Of a stretch of 64,000 nt of DNA, positions 19,206 through 29,321 are shown piece by piece; the first letter of the stretch is position 1; every line of letters starts with the position of its first letter. The notes below the pieces were generated by a model. The model saw only the letters and a program-made list of their open reading frames with translations. It made no database searches and had not been told where the DNA came from. The position numbers were made by a program, and so were the translations under genes. The DNA comes from Moraxella macacae 0408225. GTDB lineage: Bacteria > Pseudomonadota > Gammaproteobacteria > Pseudomonadales > Moraxellaceae. Location: NCBI RefSeq assembly GCF_000320365.1, contig NZ_ANIN01000001.1, forward strand, positions 682,001 through 746,000. The letters run 5' to 3'.

Positions 19206-21227
19206 ATGTTAAAATACCTTAACCGCGATAAAAAAAATCTTAACAAAACACCGAAAAAACCTAAGCCAAAAAAAGGCGTGGGTGCATCCATGCGTGGGAG
19301 TGTAGAAGAAGACAGTGTTCGCTTTAAGATCGTGTGGGTGCTTATGATATTGTGTTTTGGAGCGGTGTTTTGTCGAGTGGCATATGTGCAGGTGATTAAT
19401 GCCAAATTTTATCAAGAAAAAGGCAATACCTTGATTACCACCACGGTAAAACAACCGCCGTATCGTGGCATGATTGTTGATCGCAATAACATTCCGCTTG
19501 CAATTTCCGCCCCACTTGTAACCTTAACTTTTAGTCCACATGATTATGCAGTTGAGTATTATAACTTAAAAGCCAAAGAAGCAAGTCTTAACAAAGCCAA
19601 ACCCAGTAAAAGCGTAAATAAAGCCAAAGCTCGGGTAGAGCAACGTTTAAAAAATATGGATTTACAAAAACTGGCGACATTGACAGGCATTGATGTGGCA
19701 CAATTTCATCATGCACTACATCTGAATCACAACATTGATTTTAATGATAAAGAAGCGGTAAAAGCCGTGCTTCCAACAGGGGCAGGCTCGCATTATTTTA
19801 TGTTGATGAAAAATGTAAATCCAGAAAGGGCACAACCGATCATAGATGCAGAGTTTGTTGGCGTAAATATTGAACATTTTTATCAGCGTTTTTACCCACA
19901 ACCACAACCAAATGCCCAATTGCTCGGTTTTATGTCGCGTTCTGCGGACAAAGAGCAGGGGCATTACCGCGGACAATCAGGCATTGAGGCAATTTTTGAG
20001 AATGCGTTGGCAGGTTCGGTAGGCGAGATGCGTGTGATAAAAGATGCCAAAAACAACCGCCTTAAAGAGTTGGAGCAAATTAAGCCTGAGGTGGCAGGTA
20101 AGGATATTAAACTTACCATTGACAGCCGTTTGCAATATATTTTGTATCAAGAGCTTGAACGCGTTGGACGGGTGCAAAAAGCACGCTGGGCGACAGGTAT
20201 GATTGTAGATGTGAATTCAGGCGAGGTTATGGCTATGTCAAATTGGCCATCGTTTAATCCCAATGATTTAAACAGCATGACCAATGAAAATCAGCGCAAT
20301 CATGCAGTGGTTGATAAATTTGAACCCGGATCAGTCATGAAGCCTATTACCGTTGCGATTGGTTTAAATTCAGGGCAATACGACATGAATTCCAAAATCG
20401 ACACAAACCCGGGCAGTATGAAATTACAAGGGCATACTATCCGCGACCATGGTAATTTAGGGGTGATTGGTTTACGCCAATTATTGCAAAAATCCAGTAA
20501 CATAGGTTCGGCAAAAATTGCGTTATCACTGCCACCTCAAGTGATGAGCGATGGACAAAAAGCTTTTGGTTTTGGCAAAAAAACCAATTTGGATTTTCCA
20601 GGTGAGGTAAAAGGCATTGTGCCAACCCCTGATGTCAAAGAAATATCACAGCGTGGTACGGTAGCTTACGGTTATGGCATTGATGTTACGCTGGCGCAGC
20701 TTGCTCAAGCATACACAATATTGGGTTCAGGCGGGGTTTTTTATCCATTAACCTTGGTAAAAAGTATCCGTGATAATGCCATGAATAGCAATAACATGAA
20801 CAGTGTTGCCATACCATTTGCCAAACCAAAACCATATCAGGTGATCAAGCAAAGCGATGCTTTGGCAATTGTGGATATGATGTCAAGTGTTACCGAAGAA
20901 GGCGGTACGGCAAAATTAGCCGCCATTGATGGCTATCAAGTTGCAGGCAAAACAGGAACGGCTAGACGCACCAATCCAAAAGGGGGTTATTATGATAACC
21001 AGTATCGCACCTCTTTTGTTGGTATTGCCCCGGCAAGCAAGCCACGTTTTGTGGTTGCAATTATGGTAGAAGATCCGCAATTGCAAAAATTTGGCGGACT
21101 GGTTGCAGCTCCTGTATTTCGCAACGTCATGAAAGAAACCTTGCGCTTATACAACATACCTTTTGACAAACCCTTGACAGGCAAAGAAACCACGCAAGTT
21201 ACTTTAGAAAGTGTCAATGACTTGTAA
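19206..21227 (+). CDS. ftsI: Peptidoglycan D,D-transpeptidase FtsI (PBP3)
   Basis: FEPGSVMKP (SxxK), KSSN, KTGTARR motifs; dcw context. Confidence 0.95.
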   Translation: MLKYLNRDKKNLNKTPKKPKPKKGVGASMRGSVEEDSVRFKIVWVLMILCFGAVFCRVAYVQVINAKFYQEKGNTLITTTVKQPPYRGMIVDRNNIPLAISAPLVTLTFSPHDYAVEYYNLKAKEASLNKAKPSKSVNKAKARVEQRLKNMDLQKLATLTGIDVAQFHHALHLNHNIDFNDKEAVKAVLPTGAGSHYFMLMKNVNPERAQPIIDAEFVGVNIEHFYQRFYPQPQPNAQLLGFMSRSADKEQGHYRGQSGIEAIFENALAGSVGEMRVIKDAKNNRLKELEQIKPEVAGKDIKLTIDSRLQYILYQELERVGRVQKARWATGMIVDVNSGEVMAMSNWPSFNPNDLNSMTNENQRNHAVVDKFEPGSVMKPITVAIGLNSGQYDMNSKIDTNPGSMKLQGHTIRDHGNLGVIGLRQLLQKSSNIGSAKIALSLPPQVMSDGQKAFGFGKKTNLDFPGEVKGIVPTPDVKEISQRGTVAYGYGIDVTLAQLAQAYTILGSGGVFYPLTLVKSIRDNAMNSNNMNSVAIPFAKPKPYQVIKQSDALAIVDMMSSVTEEGGTAKLAAIDGYQVAGKTGTARRTNPKGGYYDNQYRTSFVGIAPASKPRFVVAIMVEDPQLQKFGGLVAAPVFRNVMKETLRLYNIPFDKPLTGKETTQVTLESVNDL

Positions 21228-21270
21228 TTTTTTTAAGCCAGCTTTTTATTTAAAAGATAGTTAAAAATTT

Positions 21271-22815
21271 ATGAACAAAATAAGGAATGTTATGCAATTA
21301 CAACAGTTTAATTTGACCGATGATTTAAAAAAAACACTAAATTCTGTCTTAAAGATTGATTTTAAATCACTACAAGTAGACAGCCGAAAGTTAGCATGTG
21401 GCGATGTGTTTGTTTTGTTAAAATCTCAAAATCCAAATGCAACAACTGATTTAGATAGCATAAAAATATATTTAAATTCTGCTAAAGACAAGTGTGCGTT
21501 TGTATTGTCAGAAATTGATGTGTCTGATATTGTCAATGAATCTGATAAGGTGATTTATTTGCCAACCATTCGCAAGTTTTTGGGTGATTTGATTTGTCAA
21601 AGTTTACAGTTTGATTGTCCTGCCAAATTACCGAGCATCATTGCTGTTACAGGCACAAATGGCAAAACCACAGTTAGCCAGCTTGTTGCTCAATTGATTT
21701 TTTTTGGCGGTCAAACAGTGGGCGTTATGGGTACGGCGGGTAATGGCGTGATGAGTAAGGGCGTGCTAAAACTAAAACCTGCCACGCATACCACCATGGA
21801 AGTGTTTAATTTGCACCATGCTGTGCATGATGTTGCCAAAGCAGGCGTGCAATTTTTATCCATTGAAGCAAGTTCTCACGGCTTGCACCAACACCGTTTG
21901 CAGGGTTTGCCAATACAAGTGGCAATTTTTACCAACCTTTCGCGCGATCATTTGGATTATCATGAGAATATGGACGATTATGTGCATGCCAAAACCAGAT
22001 TGTTTGACAAAAATCTGTTTTTACAACTTACTCATGCTATTATTAACCTTGACGATAAAATGAGTGAAGAATTTATTCATACTGCCAAAGAGTCAAATTT
22101 GAATGTGTGGACGTACAGTCTAAACGACGATAAGGCGGATTTTTTTGCCAAAACCATGACGCCAAGCCTTGATGGTGTTGATTTAACCGTTGTTACACCT
22201 TTTGGGGAGATGTGTTTTAAAAGCCCGCTTTTGGGGCGGTTTAATGTGGCAAATCTTTTGGCAAGTATTGGAGCGGCAATGGCAATTGGCATGCCTTTTG
22301 ATACGGTAAAATCTGCCATTGAGCAATTAAAAGGTGCAACAGGACGCATGGATAAAGTGGCGTCTAAAGCGGGTGCGTTTATTGTGGATTATGCCCATAC
22401 GCCAGATGCGTTAGAGCAAGTGTTAACAAGTTTAAAAGGGCATTGCAAAGGCGATCTTTGGGTTGTGTTTGGTTGTGGCGGCGATCGTGATAAAGGCAAA
22501 CGCCCCTTGATGACGCAGGTGGCGTTAAAACTTGCTGATAAAGTTGTGTTAACCGCTGACAATCCACGCACAGAAAATCCGCTTGCTATTTTAAAAGACA
22601 TGCAAGAGGGCATGACGTGCAATGAACATTACAAAACGCAGATTGAGCCTGATCGCAAAACGGCAATTGAATTTGCAGTAAAAAATAGCCGTGCAGATGA
22701 TATTGTTGTGATTGCAGGCAAAGGACATGAAACGTATCAAGAAATTAACGGCGTGCGTTATGATTTTGATGACAGTGTGGTTTTAAAAGAGGCAATTGAG
22801 AGGTTTGGAAAGTGA
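21271..22815 (+). CDS. murE: UDP-N-acetylmuramoyl-L-alanyl-D-glutamate--2,6-diaminopimelate ligase
   Basis: VTGTNGKTTVSQLVAQL, DNPRTENP, dcw context. Confidence 0.94.
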   Translation: MNKIRNVMQLQQFNLTDDLKKTLNSVLKIDFKSLQVDSRKLACGDVFVLLKSQNPNATTDLDSIKIYLNSAKDKCAFVLSEIDVSDIVNESDKVIYLPTIRKFLGDLICQSLQFDCPAKLPSIIAVTGTNGKTTVSQLVAQLIFFGGQTVGVMGTAGNGVMSKGVLKLKPATHTTMEVFNLHHAVHDVAKAGVQFLSIEASSHGLHQHRLQGLPIQVAIFTNLSRDHLDYHENMDDYVHAKTRLFDKNLFLQLTHAIINLDDKMSEEFIHTAKESNLNVWTYSLNDDKADFFAKTMTPSLDGVDLTVVTPFGEMCFKSPLLGRFNVANLLASIGAAMAIGMPFDTVKSAIEQLKGATGRMDKVASKAGAFIVDYAHTPDALEQVLTSLKGHCKGDLWVVFGCGGDRDKGKRPLMTQVALKLADKVVLTADNPRTENPLAILKDMQEGMTCNEHYKTQIEPDRKTAIEFAVKNSRADDIVVIAGKGHETYQEINGVRYDFDDSVVLKEAIERFGK

Positions 22816-22873
22816 GTTGTGTTGGAAGTGGGGCTAGTAACTGCTTTCATTGAAATTCAATTAAAAATTTGCT

Positions 22874-22918
22874 AGTAACTATTTAATAAATAAGTAACTA
22901 TTTAACAAATAAGTAACC
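22874..22918 (+). repeat. 19-bp tandem repeat, about 2.3 units
   Basis: agtaactatttaataaata|agtaactatttaacaaata|agtaac. Confidence 0.75.
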
Positions 22919-23228
22919 ATGCTCAAAGCCTTAAATACCGCAAAGCTAAACCGCTACGGTTCGCAAGCATTTCTCAAGCTATAGCCATAAAACCTGCCAA
23001 ACCACCTAATTATTCCAACCCATCGGTAAAATCCAAGCAATTGCTACAGCTTGACTGTTGGGTTCATAAAATTCTAACCAAATTTTGCTAAAACATTAAT
23101 TTTTTGTTGTATTTTTTGCAGATTAGTAATAATATTTAGCTCTTAATGAATTTAAGGATATCTTATATCGTTAAATTTTGTTAAAATATAGCCAGTTATT
23201 TTTCTCATTGTATTAATAAAGGTGCTGA

Positions 23229-24239
23229 ATGAAAATCGCTAACCACACCCTATTTTTGGGCGGTTGTGTGTGTTTGACAGCTTGTTCTACTGCGACACAG
23301 CCCACCGCCACAACGGCAGATTATTCCCAATACCCTGTTAGTACAGTGGGAATGAGTATGAGCAGTATCGAAAGCAACCCTTTTTTCCAAGGGGCTTATA
23401 AAACCTATGAAACAGAAGCAAAAAATCAGCCAAATCTTACGTTATTGATTGATCATGCCAATAATGACCAAGCTGTCCAAGACAAACAACTAGATGAAAT
23501 GGTTGCCAAAGGTGCAAAAGCATTGGTGATTAATCTGGTAGATGTTAACCAAGGCAAAGCGGTGATTGATAAATATTGTGGCAAAGTTGGATTGGTGTTT
23601 TTTAACCGAAACCCGGGCGATAAAAACCTTGCCAGTTGTTCAACGGCGTATTTTGTAGACGGCGATGCAACGCAAGCAGGCGTGTTACAAGGGCTAAAAG
23701 TGCTGGAAACATGGAAAAATAACCCCAGTTGGGATAAAAACAAAGACGGCGTTATCCAATTTGCTATGCTTGAGGGCATTCCCAATCACACAGGGACGAT
23801 AGCACGCACCAAATGGTCGATTGGCACGATGCAAAACTATCCAAGTTTAGGCATTCCTGTAGAAAAAGTATTCCAAGATTATGCGATGTTTAACACAACC
23901 AAAGCACAAGAGCTGTTAGACACATGGACAAAATTGCCTGATTTTTCTAAAGTAGAAGTGATTTTGGCAAACAATGACAGTATGGCATTGGGTGCAGTTT
24001 TGTCGCTTAAAGAAAAAGGGATAAAACTACCGGTTTTTGGTATTGATGCAACACCAGATGCAGTTAAATCCATTCAAGCAGGCGAAATGACCGCAACCGT
24101 ATTAAATGATTTTGACAATCAAGCCAAATCATCGTTGCGCTTGGCGGCAAATTTAGCAGCAGGGGTTACACCTTTGCAAGGCATTGAGTATAAAATGGAA
24201 CACAATGTGATTCAAGTGCCATACCAAGAAACCAAGTAA
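23229..24239 (+). CDS. Periplasmic sugar-binding lipoprotein (MglB-like galactose/glucose binding family)
   Basis: Lipobox LTAC; LINLVDVNQGKAVIDKY, VFFNRNP, EVILANNDSMALGAV, LPVFGIDATPDAVKSIQAGEMTATVLND. Confidence 0.85.
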   Translation: MKIANHTLFLGGCVCLTACSTATQPTATTADYSQYPVSTVGMSMSSIESNPFFQGAYKTYETEAKNQPNLTLLIDHANNDQAVQDKQLDEMVAKGAKALVINLVDVNQGKAVIDKYCGKVGLVFFNRNPGDKNLASCSTAYFVDGDATQAGVLQGLKVLETWKNNPSWDKNKDGVIQFAMLEGIPNHTGTIARTKWSIGTMQNYPSLGIPVEKVFQDYAMFNTTKAQELLDTWTKLPDFSKVEVILANNDSMALGAVLSLKEKGIKLPVFGIDATPDAVKSIQAGEMTATVLNDFDNQAKSSLRLAANLAAGVTPLQGIEYKMEHNVIQVPYQETK

Positions 24240-24273
24240 GTTTTGATATCAACCTCATTTTGGAATATCGCTC

Positions 24274-26589
24274 ATGTCAACGAATTTAGCCAATACCCAA
24301 CAAGTTGGAATTTTTACCAAGTATAAGTTTTTGATTGTATTAATTGGTGCATTTTTTGCCCTGATTTTGCTTTTATCCAGTTTAACGTTTGTTGTGTCTC
24401 ATCGCATTGCCAAAGCAACTCAAGAGCTTGATTTGGCATCGCAACAAACAGTTTTGGTGCAGCGGTTGTCAAAAAACTTGTTTGATACAAATTTGTATTT
24501 GAATGCTGCCATCTCCCCCCCCCAGTCAACAACCAACCCAAACGCCAAGCAATATAACACTAAGCAATATAACACTAAGCAATATAACACTAAGCAAGAC
24601 AATGTATCGGTAGAAAAAGTTTCGATAACGGATTTGCCTCAGTCCGCGATTTTTCAACTTGAAGAAATTACCGAGCAATACCAATTGTTTGACCAAACCC
24701 TACAGGCCTTTAAACAAGGTGGCGTGGTTAAAGGTGAAAATGGGCATGAAACCGTCATTACAGCAACAACCGATCCTAACCAAATCAAAACTTTAGAGGC
24801 TATCCAAACCATTTGGACGCCGTATCAAGGGTTGCTTGAAAACTTTATTAAAGACAATGAAGCTGGCAAACTTAGTAAAAATACCGCTGAATATCTGATG
24901 GATTATACGCGTTTGTATAATTTGTCATTAAGCAATGAAACAAATGATTATGCCAACTATCTTAACAACAATATCCAACAACAAACCGCCCAGTTACGCA
25001 TGGTACAGGTTGTTGGTATGGCAATTGCGTTTTTGTTATTTTTAGGGATTATTTTTGGGGCATTGCGTCAATTGTTCAAATCGGACAAACAATTGGCCGC
25101 AGCGCATGAAGAATTGCTCATTGCACAAAGACAAACCGACGATATTATGAATACAGTCAATGAAGGGTTATTCCTGATTGACAAAGATTTAAGAATCGCC
25201 GATCAATATTCAGGTAAACTTGAGGAAATTCTGCAACAAAAAAACATTGCAGGGCGCTGCATGTATGACTTGTTAAAAGGTATGATTAGCCAAAAAGACA
25301 TGGACACTACCAAGCTGTTTATTGATCAACTTTACAACAGTTGGGTGGTGGAGGATTTAATCCAAGATTTAAATCCATTAAAACAAGTGCTGGTGTCTTA
25401 TGTGAATAAAAAAGGCATTACCGATACCAAGTTTTTGGAATTTAACTTTTTGCGCGTGATGGACGAAGTTAGTAAAAACGTAGAAAAAGTATTCGTAAGC
25501 GTGGTAGATGTAACCAACGAGGTGCGTTTGGAACTACAAATGCAAAAAGACCGTGAACAACACGATCGTCAAATTGAGATGATTAGTTATTTGTTAACGG
25601 TGAATCCAACCCAGTTAAACAACTTTATCAAAGAAACCAAACAGCGGATTGAACGCATGAATAATGTGTTAAAAATGGAACAATCCGATACGCTATTGCA
25701 CAAAGCACAACAGCTTTATCGTGAAAGCCACAGTCTAAAAGGCGATGCATCGGCGATTAAACTTAATGCAGTTGTGGATATTGTTGAAAAACAAGAATCT
25801 CAAGTCAAACAACTGCTGGAAAGACGCCAATTAACAGGCAATGATTTCTTAAGTTTTACCATTGCGTTAAATGAATTGATGGATATGGTGAATTTTATTG
25901 AAGAGTTGACCTTACGCCTAAATCTAAAAGATGAAAATGTGGCCGCCAAACCAACAGATCAAGCAACAAATCAATCCGCCGAGAGCAAAATTGCACTGAT
26001 AAACCCCCATAAATCCGATCCAATTTCCACTAAAGACAATTATTGGCAAGATTATTTTGGCAACTATGCCAATGACATTGCCAATCGACAAGGCAAAAAA
26101 GTTGTGGTTTCGGTGAATGGTTTTGACAATACGTCAATTAGCGAAGAAAAAAGCCACTTATATAAAGACATTGCAACCCAGTTTCTAAAAAATGCCATTG
26201 TGCACGGTATCGAAAGCCCTAGCGAACGCCTTGCCAAAGGCAAACCTGAATTGGGCGTGGTAACATTAAGTCTGGAAAATATTGCTGACAATCAACAAAA
26301 ATTGAGCATTACCGACGATGGCCAAGGCATTAATTGGGAAAAAATCCGCGATAAGGCGGTAGAAATTGGACAAGTTACCAAAGAGCAAGCCAAAAACCTA
26401 CAGTCAAAAGATTTGGTGCGTTTGATGTTAAGTGCAGGCGTATCCACCGCCGACAAACAAGATGAAGATGCAGGACGTGGCGTGGGCATGGATATCGTGC
26501 GTCAATTGGCAATGGAGGGGCAAGGCAGATTTGGTATGAACAGTCAACCGAACCAATTTACCCAAATGAGCGTGACTTTTCCACGATAA
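24274..26589 (+). CDS. Membrane CheA-like hybrid kinase: TM-periplasmic-TM, PAS-like, HPt, HATPase, no CheW-like C-terminal domain
   Basis: RESHSLKGDASAIKL HPt motif; NAIVHGIESPSER, ITDDGQGINW, AGRGVGMDIVR HATPase boxes; TM segments KFLIVLIGAFFALILLLSSLTFVV and VVGMAIAFLLFLGIIFGAL. Confidence 0.85.
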   Translation: MSTNLANTQQVGIFTKYKFLIVLIGAFFALILLLSSLTFVVSHRIAKATQELDLASQQTVLVQRLSKNLFDTNLYLNAAISPPQSTTNPNAKQYNTKQYNTKQYNTKQDNVSVEKVSITDLPQSAIFQLEEITEQYQLFDQTLQAFKQGGVVKGENGHETVITATTDPNQIKTLEAIQTIWTPYQGLLENFIKDNEAGKLSKNTAEYLMDYTRLYNLSLSNETNDYANYLNNNIQQQTAQLRMVQVVGMAIAFLLFLGIIFGALRQLFKSDKQLAAAHEELLIAQRQTDDIMNTVNEGLFLIDKDLRIADQYSGKLEEILQQKNIAGRCMYDLLKGMISQKDMDTTKLFIDQLYNSWVVEDLIQDLNPLKQVLVSYVNKKGITDTKFLEFNFLRVMDEVSKNVEKVFVSVVDVTNEVRLELQMQKDREQHDRQIEMISYLLTVNPTQLNNFIKETKQRIERMNNVLKMEQSDTLLHKAQQLYRESHSLKGDASAIKLNAVVDIVEKQESQVKQLLERRQLTGNDFLSFTIALNELMDMVNFIEELTLRLNLKDENVAAKPTDQATNQSAESKIALINPHKSDPISTKDNYWQDYFGNYANDIANRQGKKVVVSVNGFDNTSISEEKSHLYKDIATQFLKNAIVHGIESPSERLAKGKPELGVVTLSLENIADNQQKLSITDDGQGINWEKIRDKAVEIGQVTKEQAKNLQSKDLVRLMLSAGVSTADKQDEDAGRGVGMDIVRQLAMEGQGRFGMNSQPNQFTQMSVTFPR
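24515..24523 (+). repeat. Homopolymeric C(9) tract inside the CheA-like gene
   Basis: gccatct-CCCCCCCCC-agtcaac; frame is currently open. Confidence 0.95.
24547..24599 (+). repeat. 15-bp in-frame tandem repeat encoding KQYNT x3 + KQD
   Basis: aagcaatataacact x3 then aagcaagac. Confidence 0.95.
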
Positions 26590-26678
26590 ACCCCTATAAT
26601 ATTATTTTTCAATCAAGGTTTTGTTTTTTAAATCTTAAAATAAAATATTGATTGCCTTAACAATGAGGTTAAAAAATT

Positions 26679-27062
26679 ATGGCATACCGTTTGATGATAG
26701 TTGATGACTCCAATATTATCCGTAACCGTATTGAGCGCAGCTTTGCCAATAGTGATATTGAAATTGTTGCCACTGCCAGTAATGGTGTGGAAGCGTTACA
26801 AAAATTTGCTGAACACAAACCTGACCTTGTCACGATGGATTTAACCATGCCTGAAATGGACGGCTTAGAGTGCATTCAAAAAATCATAGGGCAAGGCACG
26901 GGCGTGAGTATTCTGGTTGTGTCGGCGTTATCGGACAAGGCAACGGCTTTACAGGCATTACAATATGGCGCAAGAGGCTTTATTTGTAAGCCTTTTAGTG
27001 AAGAGGATTTGTTTTCTGCAATTCAAAGGCTGATAGAAATGCAAAGCCGTGCCAAAGTCTAA
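26679..27062 (+). CDS. Stand-alone CheY-like response regulator receiver
   Basis: LMIVDDSNIIRNRIERS, DLVTMDLTMPEMDGLECI, VVSALSDKA, ICKPF; no output domain. Confidence 0.92.
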   Translation: MAYRLMIVDDSNIIRNRIERSFANSDIEIVATASNGVEALQKFAEHKPDLVTMDLTMPEMDGLECIQKIIGQGTGVSILVVSALSDKATALQALQYGARGFICKPFSEEDLFSAIQRLIEMQSRAKV

Positions 27063-27252
27063 CAAATTTAACAAACGATTTGTAAATTTAATTTTGTAAA
27101 ATTCAATAAAGCCTTTTAATGCGTTAAGAGGCTTTTGTTTTTACCAAATTGGCTTTTTACCAAATTGACTTTTTTACCAAATTGGCAAAATTCATGATAA
27201 ATCGCTATAATACAGCAAAATAGATACAGCAAATTTTTTGTGTAAAATCAGT

Positions 27253-27915
27253 ATGCCAAATCAGCCACCCACTTCCAGTTCTGCAATAAAATCTACCGAG
27301 CCTGTACTGGCGTGTTGTGATGTAGCCATTCAACGCGGTGAGTTTGTCTTATGTAACCATGTATCCTTTCGACTGTATCAAGGCGATATTTGTCATTTAA
27401 CCGGTGAAAATGGCATGGGCAAAACCACGTTTATCATGCAATTGGCGGGTTTAATTCCGATAATACAAGGTGAAGTTTTATACCAAGGCAAGCCAAATCT
27501 ACCCACGCAGCCACTGTACATTGCCCATCAAGTTGGCATTCATGCACAGCTTAGTGTGAAGCAGAATTTACGCTTTTTGTTGGGGTTATATGCTATCAAG
27601 CCAACAGCAGATGAACTGTCGCAAGCATTACACTGGGTTGGGTTGGCAGGTTATGAAGACATTGCTTGTTATCAGTTATCGGCAGGACAGATGCGTCGCG
27701 TAGGGCTTTCTCGTTTGTGGTTTTGTGTCAAACAATCCGATGCAATACCGTTTTGGTTGTTAGATGAACCATTGACCGCCTTGGACATAAATATGATCGC
27801 AAAAGTTGAAAAAATCATGCAAGATTTTGCCAATCAAGGCGGTACGGTGTTGTTAACCAGTCATCAAACCGTATCTGTGGCAAATAAAACCTTGGATTTA
27901 CAAAAGTTTATCTGA
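27253..27915 (+). CDS. ccmA: Heme exporter ATP-binding protein CcmA
   Basis: HLTGENGMGKTTFIMQLAGLIP, LSAGQMRRVGLSRLW, followed by ccmB. Confidence 0.87.
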   Translation: MPNQPPTSSSAIKSTEPVLACCDVAIQRGEFVLCNHVSFRLYQGDICHLTGENGMGKTTFIMQLAGLIPIIQGEVLYQGKPNLPTQPLYIAHQVGIHAQLSVKQNLRFLLGLYAIKPTADELSQALHWVGLAGYEDIACYQLSAGQMRRVGLSRLWFCVKQSDAIPFWLLDEPLTALDINMIAKVEKIMQDFANQGGTVLLTSHQTVSVANKTLDLQKFI

Positions 27916-27950
27916 TGGTTTTTAATATTTTTAACCCAAATAAATCTTTA

Positions 27951-28025
27951 TTCTACAAACATTATTTTTACAAACATTATTTCTACAAACATTATTTCTA
28001 CAAACATTATTTCTACAAACATTGA
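27951..28025 (+). repeat. 15-bp tandem repeat TTCTACAAACATTAT, 5 copies
   Basis: Direct reading, in the ccmA-ccmB gap. Confidence 0.95.
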
Positions 28026-28043
28026 GTGCAACACAAATTTAAC

Positions 28044-28718
28044 ATGAATACGGTTGATTTTTCTACCCTTTGGCAACGCGAATGGCAAATCAAACAACAA
28101 AACAAAATGCAATGGCTATATCCGCTTGTGTTGTTTTTGATAATCATTACCTTGTTTCCGCTTACTGTCGGATCTGAACCAAAACTGTTAAAACAGCTTG
28201 GCGTACCTGCGGTGTGGATTGCAGGATTGTTGTCATTGGTTATGGGTATGGACAATCTGTTTAAACCTGCATTGGAAAATGGCACGCTTGCTCAGTTGGT
28301 TGTGGCTCGTGCATCACTGTCTTTGTGGGTGTTGGCAAGGTTAATGGTGCATTGGCTTACAAGTGCAGGCATGGTGGCAATTTTGGCAATTTTGGCAATG
28401 CCACTGTTTGGTTTAGATGCTCGTGATACATTGATTTTAAGCGTGTCAATTGTTGTCGGTAGCCCATTGTTATTGTGTCTATCGGCAATTGCCAGTAGTT
28501 TGACCTTGTCGCTAAAAAATGGGGCAATACTTGTTCCTTTGATGGCATTGCCAATGCAATTGCCTGTGTTGATTTTTGCAACAGGTGCTGTGGATTTGTT
28601 TGCCACAGGCATGAATGGGTTACCGATTTTGGCGTTGTTATTGGCAGGAAGTATTTTTGCACTAATTTTATCACCTTTGATCATTGCTTATGCGTTAAAG
28701 ATGGCATGGTTAAGCTAA
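28044..28718 (+). CDS. ccmB: Heme exporter permease CcmB
   Basis: WQREWQIKQQNKMQWLYPLVLFLIIITLFPLTVG and multiple TM segments. Confidence 0.88.
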   Translation: MNTVDFSTLWQREWQIKQQNKMQWLYPLVLFLIIITLFPLTVGSEPKLLKQLGVPAVWIAGLLSLVMGMDNLFKPALENGTLAQLVVARASLSLWVLARLMVHWLTSAGMVAILAILAMPLFGLDARDTLILSVSIVVGSPLLLCLSAIASSLTLSLKNGAILVPLMALPMQLPVLIFATGAVDLFATGMNGLPILALLLAGSIFALILSPLIIAYALKMAWLS

Positions 28719-29321
28719 CTTATTGATAATAATTAAAAAAATCTAAAGAATTTGTAATAAATAAAAAGATACTATACAACTAATAAACATTTGTGTTAGA
28801 ATATTATTTCTAAGTTTTTACGAAAAAAGATATCTTTTTATCAAAAACTAAATAATTTGTTACAATTTAGCCAAAAAAAAGATTTTCTTTTTAAAAAAAC
28901 TGGGCTAAAATACGTTCGCTTTATATGTCGCGTACATTCTATTAACAACCCCTTTAATTTAATAGGTTTTAATTTAACAGGTTTCTAACCGCTTCTTAAG
29001 ATCTAAATAAATCTAACTAAATCGATGTTATCATCATCTATGTTATCATCGCAAATGAATAGATTGATAGTGTAGCGAAGCATCAAAACAACTTTGGTAT
29101 CTGTTTTAAACGCTGTGTCTGTTTTTGAAGCAGATTAAAACAAAAACGATGTGCTTGTTGCAGACTTGGGTGGATATATCATTCACCAATTCAAAAAATG
29201 TTTGGATTGTGTAAGAACTCAATACGCTGTTTTTGCAAAAAACACAACTGACAATAAGCGATAATAAGTTTTAACCAGAGTAGGTAAAGATGGGGTTAAA
29301 TTCTTTTTTAGGAGAAATTGT

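Noticed and set aside
24420-24602. Minus-strand ORF MSCLVLYCLVLYCLVLYCL
   Set aside because: Antisense translation of the KQYNT repeat and poly-C tract inside the kinase gene.
28719-29321. Remnant rRNA internal transcribed spacer
   Set aside because: Some stretches felt ITS-like, but no 16S/23S ends or tRNA genes are present and I could not match conserved blocks.
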